From positions 1 through 64,000 of the forward strand of contig NZ_NPKT01000002.1 in assembly GCF_008329565.1 (NCBI RefSeq): a DNA stretch of 64,000 bases, written 5' to 3'. Under the pieces are notes generated by a model, which saw only the letters and a list, made by a program, of their open reading frames with translations, was not told the DNA's origin and ran no database searches. Each line of letters begins with the position of its first letter. Position 1 is the first letter of the stretch. Source of the stretch: Mycolicibacterium sp. P1-5 (GTDB lineage Bacteria; Actinomycetota; Actinomycetes; Mycobacteriales; Mycobacteriaceae). This document shows, one piece after another, positions 34,283-42,886 of the stretch. Both the position numbers and the translations under genes were made by a program.

Positions 34283-34725
34283 CCAGCCCACAACCACCCC
34301 GCTGGCTCAAGCCGATGAACCGATTCATGATGGCCGTGCAGAAGCTCGGACTGCACACCGGACCCGCCTATGTGCTGACCGTTCCCGGTCGCAAGTCCGG
34401 CAAACTGCGCAGCACGCCGATGACTCCCTTCGATTTCGAGGGCGGCTTCTACACGGTGGCCGGCTATCCCGGTGCCGACTGGGCGCGCAACGCCAAGGCG
34501 GCCGGCGTCGGCACGCTGAGCCGCGGCCGCCGCTCCCAGCGGGTCAAAATCGTCGAACTCGGTGCCGAGGAAGCCAAACCGGTGCTGCGAGCGTTCCCTG
34601 AACGAGTTCCCGTCGGGGTGATGTTCGCCAAGCGCTCGGGTCTGGTGCAGCAAGGCACGCCCGACGAATTCGAGGCGCTGGCAGGCACTCTCGCGGTGTT
34701 CCGCTTCGACGAGCTAGCGCACTAG
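34279..34725 (+). CDS. Deazaflavin (F420)-dependent nitroreductase-family protein
   Basis: 148 residues of the DDN/DUF385 split-barrel family: YVLTVPGRKSGKLRSTPM is the signature F420-binding stretch, followed by GGFYTVAGYPGADWARNAKA. Family members reduce quinones or nitro compounds with F420H2; DDN activates the drug pretomanid in M. tuberculosis. ATGA overlap with the NmrA-like gene makes it part of the predicted ECF41 regulon. Its end overlaps the convergent ABC permease gene by 12 bases. Confidence 0.87.
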   Translation: MTSPQPPRWLKPMNRFMMAVQKLGLHTGPAYVLTVPGRKSGKLRSTPMTPFDFEGGFYTVAGYPGADWARNAKAAGVGTLSRGRRSQRVKIVELGAEEAKPVLRAFPERVPVGVMFAKRSGLVQQGTPDEFEALAGTLAVFRFDELAH

Positions 34726-35538
34726 GCGGCGCAGCAGTCCCGACGCCGCGGCGATGCCGACCACCGCGGCCAGCGCCAGCACACCGAGGTCGAGCCATGG
34801 ATGCGCGGACGGGATGCCCACCAGCAGCAGGCGCAGCGAATCCACCTCATAGGAAAGCGGATTCACCCGCGACAGCCATCGCAGCCAGTCCGGCATGACC
34901 GCGACCGGATACAACGCGTTCGACGCGAAGAACAACGGCATGGTGATGGCCTGCCCGATGCCCATCAGCCGGTCCCGGTTGCGCACCAGGCCGGCCAGCG
35001 TCATCGACAGGCACGCGAAGAACGCCGACCCGAGCATCACCACTCCCATGGCGGCCACGATCCGCAACGGGTTGTGCGTCATCTGAATACCCATGACGTA
35101 GGCCAACACCAGCACACCGACTACCTGCGCCACCGAACGCACTCCGGCGGCGAACGCCTTGCCCGTCACCAACGCCGACGCCGGGGTTGGGGTCACCATC
35201 AGCTTGGCCAGGATGCCGGCGTCGCGGTCCCAGATGATCTGAATGCCGTAGAAGATCGAGATGAACAGCGCCGACTGGGCGATGATGCCGGGCGCCAGGA
35301 ACTCCAGGTACGGCACCGACCCGGTGTTGATGACGTGCAACCGGTTGAACGTGGTGCCAAAGATCAACAGCCACAACGCCGGCTGCACCGTCCGGGTGAG
35401 CAGCTCGGTGAGGTCATGGCGCAGCTTCTGCAACTCGACCCAGGCGAACGTCTGCATCCGGGCGGCCAAGCTGGGCGCCCGACGCCACCCGCGGGGCGCC
35501 CGCAACAGCCGGGTTTCGGCAGCGGAGTCAACCGGCAT
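34714..35538 (-). CDS. ABC-2 type transporter permease (DrrB-like)
   Basis: About 274 residues with six predicted membrane segments and the ABC-2 signature around SALVTGKAFAAGVRSVAQ and NPLSYEVDSLRLLL. It pairs with the ATPase gene immediately upstream, whose stop it overlaps by 11 bases when started at ATG 35538. The pair forms a DrrAB-like exporter of lipophilic compounds in the inner membrane. A longer frame to 35631 would run back into the ATPase gene. Confidence 0.87.
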   Translation of the reverse strand: MPVDSAAETRLLRAPRGWRRAPSLAARMQTFAWVELQKLRHDLTELLTRTVQPALWLLIFGTTFNRLHVINTGSVPYLEFLAPGIIAQSALFISIFYGIQIIWDRDAGILAKLMVTPTPASALVTGKAFAAGVRSVAQVVGVLVLAYVMGIQMTHNPLRIVAAMGVVMLGSAFFACLSMTLAGLVRNRDRLMGIGQAITMPLFFASNALYPVAVMPDWLRWLSRVNPLSYEVDSLRLLLVGIPSAHPWLDLGVLALAAVVGIAAASGLLRRLVR

Positions 35539-36337
35539 TGCGGGCCGCCTTCCGTCCGGCCCGAATCCCACCGAGGCCGGACTGGGTTGCGGTGTCGTCG
35601 AGCCCGGATCCCGCATGGTGCCGGAAAACATCCTCCAGGGTCGCCTCCGGACCGACTTTCGCCTTGAGTTCTGCGGGGGTTCCGACCGCCCGCAGCCTGC
35701 CGTGGTGCATCAGCGCCACCCGGTCGCAGAGCACGTCGGCCTCCTCCATGTAGTGGGTGGTCAGCAGCACCGTCATCCCGAACTCCTGCTGCATGCTCTG
35801 TACCTGCGCCCAAACACCATCGCGGGCAATGGGATCCAGACCCACGGTCGGTTCGTCCAGAATCAGCAGCGACGGCTGGTTCACCAGGGCCTGGGCCAGC
35901 TCCAGCCGGCGAACCATCCCGCCGGAGTAGGTGTTGGCCAGGCGGTCGGCGACGTCGATCAGTTGCATGGCCGCCAGCGCTTGGTCTACTCGGCGCTTGC
36001 GCGCTGAGCGCGGCACGTCGTACAGCCTGGCGAACCACTCCACGTTCTGCCGCCCGGTCAGCGCCGGCTCTATCGAAAGCTGTTGCGGCACATAGCCCAG
36101 GTTGTACCGGATATCCATGGTGTCGCGGCGTGAGTCGAGTCCGAATACCTCCACTCGTCCGTGCTGCACGGGGGTGAGCGTCGTCAACACCCGAACGACC
36201 GTGGTCTTGCCGGCCCCGTTGGGGCCCAGCAGTCCCAAGGTTTCGCCGGGTTGCACCTGCAACGTGAAATCGTCGACGGCGGTGAAGTCGCCGTAGCGGT
36301 GGATCAGGTTCTGGCAGTCGATCGCGGGCGCGGTCAT
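35528..36337 (-). CDS. ABC transporter ATP-binding protein (DrrA-like)
   Basis: 269 residues: Walker A GPNGAGKT near residue 39, Q-loop VPQQ, signature YSGGM, Walker B LLILDEPT and switch His in TTHYMEEAD. The C-terminal extension after residue 240 is typical of drug-exporting DrrA-like ATPases. It energises the permease encoded next. Its start overlaps the marR stop by four bases (ATGA), so regulator and exporter are one operon. Confidence 0.92.
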   Translation of the reverse strand: MTAPAIDCQNLIHRYGDFTAVDDFTLQVQPGETLGLLGPNGAGKTTVVRVLTTLTPVQHGRVEVFGLDSRRDTMDIRYNLGYVPQQLSIEPALTGRQNVEWFARLYDVPRSARKRRVDQALAAMQLIDVADRLANTYSGGMVRRLELAQALVNQPSLLILDEPTVGLDPIARDGVWAQVQSMQQEFGMTVLLTTHYMEEADVLCDRVALMHHGRLRAVGTPAELKAKVGPEATLEDVFRHHAGSGLDDTATQSGLGGIRAGRKAARNAG

Positions 36338-36789
36338 GATCGCTTCTCCTGCAGTTTGGCGGTGAGCTTCGTCAGCACCCGGATCCCGTCGGCCAAGGCC
36401 CGGGTGTCATCGTGGTCGAGCTCGTGGAGGGCTTCGGCCAGCGCCGCGCGCCGCGCGGCCCGGGATGCGTCGGCGAGCTTCTGTGCCGGCGGGGTGAGTT
36501 CCAGGCGACCGACGCGGCGGTCGTCGGGATCGGGAGTACGCGCCACCAGCCCCTCGGTCGACAGCTTGGACACCAGCGTGGAGGCGGTGTTGGCAGCCAG
36601 CCCGAGCTCGGCGGCGGCCGCGCTGATGGAGATCCCCGGTTGCCGACCGACCAGGCGCAACAGCTCGGCCTGCGATTCGGTGACTCCCACGAAGGAGGTC
36701 CCCGCGGCGCGGCGGACGGTGCGGCGGAATCTGCCGACCGTGCCGAACAGGTCGGCGACGAGATCGGTGCGAAGGCTCACCCACGCCAA
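36334..36789 (-). CDS. MarR-family transcriptional regulator
   Basis: About 151 residues with a winged helix: LLRLVGRQPGISISAAAAELGLAANTASTLVSKLSTEGLV, wing DPDDRRVGRLELT, typical MarR. It probably represses its own operon, which includes the DrrAB-like exporter, by binding the palindrome at 36790-36812 directly upstream. The start is either TTG 36789, close behind GAGGT, or GTG 36780 with longer spacing. Confidence 0.88.
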   Translation of the reverse strand: MAWVSLRTDLVADLFGTVGRFRRTVRRAAGTSFVGVTESQAELLRLVGRQPGISISAAAAELGLAANTASTLVSKLSTEGLVARTPDPDDRRVGRLELTPPAQKLADASRAARRAALAEALHELDHDDTRALADGIRVLTKLTAKLQEKRS

Positions 36790-36812
36790 CTTACCTCTGT
36801 TGCAGAGCTAAG
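36790..36812. promoter_or_regulatory. Near-perfect palindrome, likely MarR operator
   Basis: Arms cttacctctg and cagagctaag match at 9 of 10 positions around TTG. It lies immediately upstream of marR, covering its ribosome-binding site region, and overlaps the last codons of the preceding phosphoesterase gene. Size and symmetry fit a MarR dimer. Confidence 0.6.
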
Positions 36813-37308
36813 TCTTCTCGATCCGGTGCTGCTCTACCTCGGCAAGCGCGCCCGGCCGGGTGACGACGGTCATGTAGGTGCAGAACGGCTGACGGCGCCG
36901 GTCGGTTGGCGATCCCGGGTTCAGCAGCCGCAGGCCGGTCCTGGCGGTGGTGTCCCACGGAATGTGGCTGTGGCCGAACACCAGGACATCGGTGTGTGGG
37001 TATTGCTGCGCCATGCGGGCTTCCCGCCCGGATGCCGCGCCGGTTTCGTGCACGACGGTGAAGCGCAGTCCGTCCAGCGTCGCATCGGCGCACTCAGGCA
37101 ACCGAGCTCGCAGCTCCGGCCCGTCGTTGTTGCCCCAGCAGGCGATCAGGCGCTTGGCGCGCGCCGCCAGCACGTCGAGCAGGCCCACGGCGACCCAGTC
37201 ACCGGCGTGGATGACTGCATCGCACTGTTCGACCTCTTGCCACACCTGGGGCGGCAGATCGCGGGCGCGCTTGGGAATGTGAGTGTCGGCCAGCAGCAGC
37301 AGGCGCAT
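36808..37308 (-). CDS. Metallophosphoesterase, YfcE/MJ0936-type
   Basis: 166 residues with the full dinuclear-metal set: ADTH near residue 7, HAGDW about 35, WGNND about 60, and FGHSH about 112. The group hydrolyses phosphodiesters such as 2',3'-cyclic nucleotides; the natural substrate here is unknown. Cytoplasmic. It lies upstream of marR on the same strand, but the operator between them suggests separate control. Confidence 0.88.
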   Translation of the reverse strand: MRLLLLADTHIPKRARDLPPQVWQEVEQCDAVIHAGDWVAVGLLDVLAARAKRLIACWGNNDGPELRARLPECADATLDGLRFTVVHETGAASGREARMAQQYPHTDVLVFGHSHIPWDTTARTGLRLLNPGSPTDRRRQPFCTYMTVVTRPGALAEVEQHRIEKT

Positions 37309-37323
37309 GGGCCGATCCTCTCA

Positions 37324-37500
37324 CTAACCTCCGCCCTCGGCGCGGGCCTCCGCTCCGCTCTCGCCGGCGTCGAACGAGTCGTCGGGGCCCGTTTCGCCGA
37401 CGTAGGTGCCGTCGTCGCCGTCTTTACCGGCCCGCGACGCGGCGACCTTCGGGTCCTCGTCGACATCCGCTTCGCTCTGGTCGTCTGTTGGATGCGTCAT
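37324..37500 (-). CDS. Small acidic protein, unknown
   Basis: 58 residues starting MTHPTDDQSEADVDEDPKV, very rich in Asp, Glu and Gly, predicted disordered. Similar short acidic proteins occur in many mycobacteria near this kind of locus. It is 15 bases upstream of the phosphoesterase gene on the same strand. A longer frame to 37554 is less likely because it would enter the divergent promoter region. Confidence 0.5.
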   Translation of the reverse strand: MTHPTDDQSEADVDEDPKVAASRAGKDGDDGTYVGETGPDDSFDAGESGAEARAEGGG

Positions 37501-37576
37501 GGTGGCCGGACTACCCCGTGACCGAGGTTGCCAACCGCTCGCATCGGCGTTCAACCCGTCCTACCCTGGAAGTGCG

Positions 37577-37882
37577 ATGAACATGAACCGCAATGACGTG
37601 GAAAAGCGCTGGCGCGACCCGGCGGCCTTTCGTGCTGCGGTCACCTACGTGGTCGCCGTCGTGGTGGTTGCCGGTCTTGCATTCGCGGCGACGCTGCTGT
37701 GGCACTCGCGGGTCGCGGGCGTCCTGGTACCGGCCATCCTGTTCGTCGGCGGCGTCGGTGCCCTGGTTCAGACCTACCGCGTCTGGCGAGCCGAAGGCAC
37801 CTGGCCGATCTGGCAGGGCGCGGGCTGGTTCCTGCTCGCCCTCATGCTGTTCTGCCTCGGCGTGCCCGTCGCGGTGTGGTGA
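37577..37882 (+). CDS. Small integral membrane protein
   Basis: 101 residues with three hydrophobic segments (about 21-42, 47-65 and 80-100) and a charged N-terminus. No catalytic residue is evident. Conserved hypothetical membrane protein of mycobacterial type; function unknown. The next gene starts 26 bases after its stop. Confidence 0.65.
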   Translation: MNMNRNDVEKRWRDPAAFRAAVTYVVAVVVVAGLAFAATLLWHSRVAGVLVPAILFVGGVGALVQTYRVWRAEGTWPIWQGAGWFLLALMLFCLGVPVAVW

Positions 37883-37907
37883 GGAGGTCACCCGCCATAC
37901 TCGTCGG

Positions 37908-39116
37908 GTGACCGATACGCCTGACCTGCCGCTGGCCGGCGTCCGCATCGTCGAGATCTCCAGCTTCGTGGCCGTGCCGCTGGCCGGGATGACCCTGGCC
38001 CAGTTGGGCGCCGAAGTCATCCGCGTCGACCCGGTCGGCGGAGCCGCCGACTACAAGCGCTGGCCACTGACCGACGCCGGGATGAGCATCTATTGGGCCG
38101 GCCTGAACAAGAGCAAACGCTCGGTGGCTGCCGACATGCGCTCGCCGGAAGGGCAGCAGCTGGTTGCCCGGCTGATCGCCCACACGGGCGTCCTGATCAC
38201 GAATGTGGCTGGTCGGCAATGGCATTCATATGAAGAACTCAGCGCCGTCCGCCCCGACCTCATTCACCTGGAAGTGGTCGGACGCGGCGACGGATCCACC
38301 GGCGTGGACTACACCGTCAACGCCGCGACGGGATTTCCGATGGTCACCGGGTCGGCGGCCCAGAGCGGTCCGGTCAACCATGTGCTCCCCGCCTGGGATG
38401 TCAGCTGCGGGCTCTATGCCGCACTGGCGATCGTGGCGGCGCTGCGCCGCCGGGACAGCACCGGCGCGGGCAGCCGCATTCGGTTGCCGCTGGACGACGT
38501 CGCGCTTGCTACCGCGGCCAACCTCGGATTCCTCACCGAGCCGATGGTCACCGGCGAGCAGCGGCCGCGCCTGGGCAACTCGATCTATGGCCAATACGGC
38601 GAGAACTACACCAGCAGCGACGGGGCCACCTTCATGCTGGTCGCGCTGACCAACCGGCACTTCCGGGACCTCGCGGAGCTCACCGGAACCACGAAAGCTG
38701 TTGCCGCCGTTGCCGAAGCGCTGGGTGCGGACTTCACCGACGAGGGCCAGCGCTATCAGCATCGCGCCGTGTTGACCGGCCTGTTCGCGCCGTGGTTCGG
38801 TAATCACACCGCGGACGAGGTGACCGCGGCGCTGTCGGCCAGTTCGGTGCTGTGGGATCGCTACCTGGACTTCGCCGAAGTTGCCCGGGACCCGCGCGTG
38901 ACGGAGAACCCGTTGTTCAGCGTATTGGAGCAACCCCGAATCGGCAGCTACCTGGCGCCGGGACTGCCGATGTCGGTCGACGGTGAGCACGTCGCACCAC
39001 AGCCCGCGCCCGCCTTGGGTGACGACACCGCGGCCGTGCTGGCCGAGCTCGGGCTGACCGACGGCGAAATCACCGCCCTGGTCGAATCCGGCACCGTGAC
39101 AACCGGATCCGTATGA
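37908..39116 (+). CDS. CaiB/BaiF-family CoA-transferase
   Basis: 402-residue class III CoA-transferase moving CoA between carboxylic acids. Signatures: LAGVRIVEISSFVAVPLAGMTLAQLGAEVIRVD at the N-terminus, RSVAADMRSPEG, and the conserved GRGD-type turn (VVGRGDGSTGVDY). GTG 37908 is the only good in-frame start; CATACT at -12 to -7 suggests a leaderless transcript. It overlaps the thioesterase gene by four bases, so the two probably process the same acyl-CoA. Confidence 0.87.
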   Translation: MTDTPDLPLAGVRIVEISSFVAVPLAGMTLAQLGAEVIRVDPVGGAADYKRWPLTDAGMSIYWAGLNKSKRSVAADMRSPEGQQLVARLIAHTGVLITNVAGRQWHSYEELSAVRPDLIHLEVVGRGDGSTGVDYTVNAATGFPMVTGSAAQSGPVNHVLPAWDVSCGLYAALAIVAALRRRDSTGAGSRIRLPLDDVALATAANLGFLTEPMVTGEQRPRLGNSIYGQYGENYTSSDGATFMLVALTNRHFRDLAELTGTTKAVAAVAEALGADFTDEGQRYQHRAVLTGLFAPWFGNHTADEVTAALSASSVLWDRYLDFAEVARDPRVTENPLFSVLEQPRIGSYLAPGLPMSVDGEHVAPQPAPALGDDTAAVLAELGLTDGEITALVESGTVTTGSV

Positions 39117-39913
39117 GCGAGCTGGCACGGTTGCTGACGGTCGGCCTCGACGAGGCCGGCGGATTCGTCGGCGCGGCGAGCGGGCCGCCGGACAAACGCG
39201 CCTACGGCGGCCATCTCGCCGCCCAGGCGATGGCCGCGGCCTGCCACACCGTGGACGCCGACAAAGCACCGACGAGCCTGCACGTGCAGTTCCTGCGCGG
39301 CGGCGACGCCGGCGCACCGGTTCACTACGACGTCGAGCACGTCTACGACGGGCGCACCGCGGCATCACGACGCGTGCTGGCCCGCCAGGACAGCCGGATG
39401 CTGACGGTTGCGACCGTCTCGTTCTCGGCTGCGGCCGACGGACCCGAGCATGCCGCCCACTTGCCGGCGCCAGGCGATCCTGAGCAGCTTCCCGCCACCG
39501 GCCCAATCGGGCCGGCACCGTCGCTGCCGCTCGACGAGATCGACATCCGTTACGAGGATGACCGCAGCACAGGCGAATTCGTGCGCCGGCTGTGGTGGCG
39601 GGTCACGGTGCCGCTGGAAGGTCCGGCGTGGCTTGGCGCCTGTGCCGCGGTCTATGTCACCGACATCTACGGCATCGATCCGGTCCTGCAGGTGCACGGC
39701 AACTCGATGGTCGACCGCAGCCACCGCACCGCCACCACCGACTCGTCGATCTGGTTCCATCGACCGATCGATACCGGGCAGTGGAACCTGCTGGAATCGC
39801 GTTCGCCGGCCGCCGCCCGCGGCCGCGGGTTGGTGAGCCTGAACCTCTATGACGCCGACCGGATCTTGACCGCCACCCTGGTTCAGGAGGGGCTGGCGAT
39901 CGTCCGGTCTTGA
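39113..39913 (+). CDS. Acyl-CoA thioesterase, TesB-like double hot-dog
   Basis: 266 residues with two hot-dog repeats: the first contains YGGHLAAQAMAAACHTVD and HVQFLRGGDAGAPVHYDVE, the second VHGNSMVDRSHRTATTDSSIWFHRP with the conserved Asp and His. It hydrolyses acyl-CoA to free acid and CoA. Translationally coupled to the CoA-transferase gene (ATGA). Confidence 0.88.
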   Translation: MSELARLLTVGLDEAGGFVGAASGPPDKRAYGGHLAAQAMAAACHTVDADKAPTSLHVQFLRGGDAGAPVHYDVEHVYDGRTAASRRVLARQDSRMLTVATVSFSAAADGPEHAAHLPAPGDPEQLPATGPIGPAPSLPLDEIDIRYEDDRSTGEFVRRLWWRVTVPLEGPAWLGACAAVYVTDIYGIDPVLQVHGNSMVDRSHRTATTDSSIWFHRPIDTGQWNLLESRSPAAARGRGLVSLNLYDADRILTATLVQEGLAIVRS

Positions 39914-39993
39914 GGGCCGGTCCGGCGGCTCCGCGCATCGGACGAGGCGGTAAACGAAGACGTGTCGCGACTGCTCTTGCTCGACACCGTGAC

Positions 39994-40641
39994 CTACCGA
40001 ACGGATAGATGACGGCGCGACCGGCGGGCCTGCCGCTCCTTGGCCAGCGAGCGGGTCTCCTCTGACAGCGGCGCGGCCAGCATCGCGGTGACGGTGTCGA
40101 CGAGATGGCTGGTGAACAGCCGGTCGTCGGCATGCGGCGCGGTAGCCGCGCGGCGACCCAACTCCACCGCCGCATACACCAGCGCGCCCAGTCGCGGATG
40201 GAGCGTGATGGCCACCGGGTCGAGTGTCGGCTCGAGCAGAGCCCGCCAGCGCTGCAGGCTGCCGGAGCGCCCGGTGAGGTCGAACGAGGGCACCGGACGG
40301 TTGAGCAGGTCGGCGTGGACGCGCAGAAACGCCGGGCCGCCGTCCGGGTCGGCCAGCTTCGCTGCCAGGGGCCGGACCAGGGCCGAAGCCATCGCCCGCA
40401 TCGATGGCTCGCTCTCGATGCCGTCCAGCAGCGCATCGCGGCGGGCGTCGACCACCGGCAGGTGCTTGTCGGCGATCGCGGCCAGCACTCCGGCGCGGTC
40501 GGTGAAGTGATACTGCACCGCCATCACATTGCGGGCCCCGGCCTCGCGGGCGATCTCGCGCAGGCTGACCGCGTCGACGCCGCGTTCGGCGAACAGCCGC
40601 TCGGCCGTCGCCACCAGATTGGCCGAAGTGTCGGCGGCCAT
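39994..40641 (-). CDS. TetR-family transcriptional regulator
   Basis: 215 residues: NLVATAERLFAERGVDAVSLREIAREAGARNVMAVQYHFTDRAG is a clear TetR helix-turn-helix; the C-terminal domain is of the kind often found with acyl-CoA-responsive regulators. It lies 11 bases downstream of the acyl-CoA dehydrogenase gene and is probably cotranscribed and autoregulated through the palindrome upstream of that gene (41997-42008). Confidence 0.88.
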   Translation of the reverse strand: MAADTSANLVATAERLFAERGVDAVSLREIAREAGARNVMAVQYHFTDRAGVLAAIADKHLPVVDARRDALLDGIESEPSMRAMASALVRPLAAKLADPDGGPAFLRVHADLLNRPVPSFDLTGRSGSLQRWRALLEPTLDPVAITLHPRLGALVYAAVELGRRAATAPHADDRLFTSHLVDTVTAMLAAPLSEETRSLAKERQARRSRRHLSVR

Positions 40642-40652
40642 CTACCGCGCCA

Positions 40653-41948
40653 TCACAGCTCGGCGACCTCGTGTTCGAGCAGCTCGGCCAGCTTTGCTTG
40701 GGCCGCTGCGCGCCGGGTCGGGATGTGCTGCGACGGAAACAATGTGTCGACGGGCTCGTACTCCTTGAGCGTGCGGCGGGCGACGGTCAGCTTGTGCACC
40801 TCGGTGGGACCGTCGGCGATCGCCAGCGACTCGGCACCCACCAGCATCTTCACGAACGGCATCTCGTCGGAAACCCCCAGTGCGCCATGCAGATGCATCG
40901 CCCGCTGCACGACGTCATGCAGCACCTGCGGCATGGCGACCTTCACCGCGGCGATGTCGCGGCGCACCTTCTGATAGTCGTGGTACTTGTCGATCTTCCA
41001 CGCGGTACGCAGCACCAGCAGCCGGAACTGCTCGATCTGAATCCAGCTGTCGGCGATCTTCTCCTGCGTCATCTGGTAGTCGCCAAGCGGACCGCGGCGG
41101 GTCTGGCGCGACACCGCCCGCTCACACATCATGTCGAAAGCCCTGCGAGCCAATGCGATTGTGCGCATCGCGTGGTGTACGCGGCCGCCACCGAGCCGGG
41201 TCTGTGCGATCGCGAACGCCTGCCCCTCGCCGCCGAGCACATGGTCGGCCGGCACCCGGACGTCGTTGTAGCGGATATAGCCGTGCCCGGCCCGATCGTC
41301 GGACTCGCCGCCGACGCCGACGTTGCGGATGATCTCGACGCCTGGGGTCTCGGCCGGCACGATGAACAACGACATCTTCTGATGCGTGCGGGCTTCCGGG
41401 CTGGTGACCACCATGACGATGAAGAAGCTGGCGTTGCGGGCATTCGATGAGAACCACTTCTCGCCGTTGATCACCCACTCATCACCGTCGCGCTCGGCAT
41501 GCGTGGTGAACAGGCCTGGATCCGAACCGCCGTGCGGTTCGGTCATCGAATAGCACGACGAGATTTCACCGTTGAGCAGTGGCTGCAGGTAGCGCTTCTT
41601 CTGCTCGTCGGTGCCGAACATGGCGAGGATCTCCGCGTTCCCGGAATCCGGTGCCTGTGACCCGAAAACCGAAGGTGCCCAACGAGATCGGCCGACAATC
41701 TCGTTCAGCAGCGCCAGCTTGACCTGGCCATAACCCTGGCCGCCCAGCTCCGGGCCCAGATGCGCAGCCCACAGGCCCTGCTCGCGGACCGCCTCCTGTA
41801 GCGGGCGCAGCACCCGCAACACCGCAGGATTGGTCTTCTCGTACGGGTCCAACGGGGCGAAGTCGAGCGGTTCGAGCTTCTCGCGCATGAACTCCTCGAC
41901 CCAGTCGAGCTTCGTCTGGTATTCGGGGTCGGTCTCGAAGTCCCACAT
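40653..41948 (-). CDS. Acyl-CoA dehydrogenase (FadE, ACAD10/11-like)
   Basis: 431-residue FAD-dependent dehydrogenase making the 2,3-enoyl-CoA. FAD/substrate motifs YSMTEPHGGSDP and WVINGEKWFSSNA are intact; the C-terminal ADGPTEVHKLTVARR block resembles ACAD10/11-type enzymes and the mycobacterial FadE2 group. ATG 41948 follows GAGGA. It is paired with a TetR regulator and lies near an enoyl-CoA hydratase and CoA-transferase, suggesting degradation of a particular acid. Confidence 0.9.
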   Translation of the reverse strand: MWDFETDPEYQTKLDWVEEFMREKLEPLDFAPLDPYEKTNPAVLRVLRPLQEAVREQGLWAAHLGPELGGQGYGQVKLALLNEIVGRSRWAPSVFGSQAPDSGNAEILAMFGTDEQKKRYLQPLLNGEISSCYSMTEPHGGSDPGLFTTHAERDGDEWVINGEKWFSSNARNASFFIVMVVTSPEARTHQKMSLFIVPAETPGVEIIRNVGVGGESDDRAGHGYIRYNDVRVPADHVLGGEGQAFAIAQTRLGGGRVHHAMRTIALARRAFDMMCERAVSRQTRRGPLGDYQMTQEKIADSWIQIEQFRLLVLRTAWKIDKYHDYQKVRRDIAAVKVAMPQVLHDVVQRAMHLHGALGVSDEMPFVKMLVGAESLAIADGPTEVHKLTVARRTLKEYEPVDTLFPSQHIPTRRAAAQAKLAELLEHEVAEL

Positions 41949-41996
41949 GGTGTCGTCCTCAGGTCGGCGGCGTTAAGGCGCCGCGATCATAACTTC

Positions 41997-42008
41997 ATGC
42001 AGCTGCAT
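41997..42008. promoter_or_regulatory. Perfect 12-bp palindrome upstream of fadE
   Basis: ATGCAGCTGCAT lies about 49 bp upstream of the acyl-CoA dehydrogenase ATG and the same distance upstream of the divergent MgtE-N gene. It is a candidate operator for the TetR encoded downstream of fadE. Short, so chance is not excluded. Confidence 0.4.
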
Positions 42009-42055
42009 TAATCAATGACCCGCCATGGGATCAGAAGATCAGGCATGCTTCCACC

Positions 42056-42886
42056 GTGCTGTTGCTCAGCCGGATAACCGGTCAAGAGGTGCGGGCGGCG
42101 GGTGGCCGGGTGATCGGCAGCCTGGCCGACCTGACCGTGAGCCTGGGACAGCCATCTGGCCGGCATCTCGTCGAGCGGTTGCTGATCAGGCGTCACCACG
42201 AGGCCCCGGTGCTGGTGCCGTGGGAACCGGTGATGAGCTTCGAGCGGAACCACATCGTCATCGCCGATGACGGCGGGTACTCGGATGTGCGGCTTCGCGA
42301 GCACGAAATCCTGTTGGTGCGCGACGTATTGGACACCCAGGTCGTCGACGTGGTGGGGCAGCGGCTGGCCCGGGTCGCCGACGTGGTGTTGACTCGCAAC
42401 GCTGCCCGCCGGATCGAACTCGTCGGCGTGGAGGTGGGCTTCGGCGCGGTGCTGCGACGCCTCGGAGTCGAGTCATTCATCGCGCGCACCGACCGTGACG
42501 TCATCGACTGGGCCGATGTGCACCTGACCTCCGAACGCGGTCACGCAGCCCAGCTCGCCTGCGGGCGCTCGACCGTGCACCATCTCGACGCGCGCGGCCT
42601 GGCTGCACTGGTGAGTCGGGTCGACACCGAGTCGGCGGCCGAGATACTGGCGGCCAAAGGCCCCGGTGCCGCCGCCGACGTGGTGCGTGCCGCCCACCCG
42701 GTGGTCGGCGAACGGGTATTGCGCGCTCTGCCAGGCACCGATGCCGCGCAGATCGTGGCGGCGATGCCCGAGGCGCACGCTGACCAGTGGCGCCGACGAC
42801 TGGAACACGCGCCGGCTCTGTTGGGCCGACGGTTCCTGCGCTCGCGGGTGTGGCCGCGCCGCCGCCCCGGGCGGGCGGCGTGGTGA
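42056..42886 (+). CDS. MgtE intracellular-domain (PRC/MgtE-N) protein without a channel
   Basis: 276 residues. The N-terminal half has PRC-barrel-like strands (RITGQEVRAAGGRVIGSLADL and LLVRDVLDTQVVDVVGQRLARVADV); the C-terminal part (LVSRVDTESAAEILAAKGPGAAADVVRA ... IVAAMPEAHADQWR) is the helical MgtE_N superhelix that senses cytosolic Mg2+ in MgtE channels. CBS domains and the membrane domain are absent. It ends in an RRRPGR-rich tail. Its stop overlaps the NRAMP start (GTGA), so it probably gates or regulates that transporter. Confidence 0.82.
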   Translation: MLLLSRITGQEVRAAGGRVIGSLADLTVSLGQPSGRHLVERLLIRRHHEAPVLVPWEPVMSFERNHIVIADDGGYSDVRLREHEILLVRDVLDTQVVDVVGQRLARVADVVLTRNAARRIELVGVEVGFGAVLRRLGVESFIARTDRDVIDWADVHLTSERGHAAQLACGRSTVHHLDARGLAALVSRVDTESAAEILAAKGPGAAADVVRAAHPVVGERVLRALPGTDAAQIVAAMPEAHADQWRRRLEHAPALLGRRFLRSRVWPRRRPGRAAW

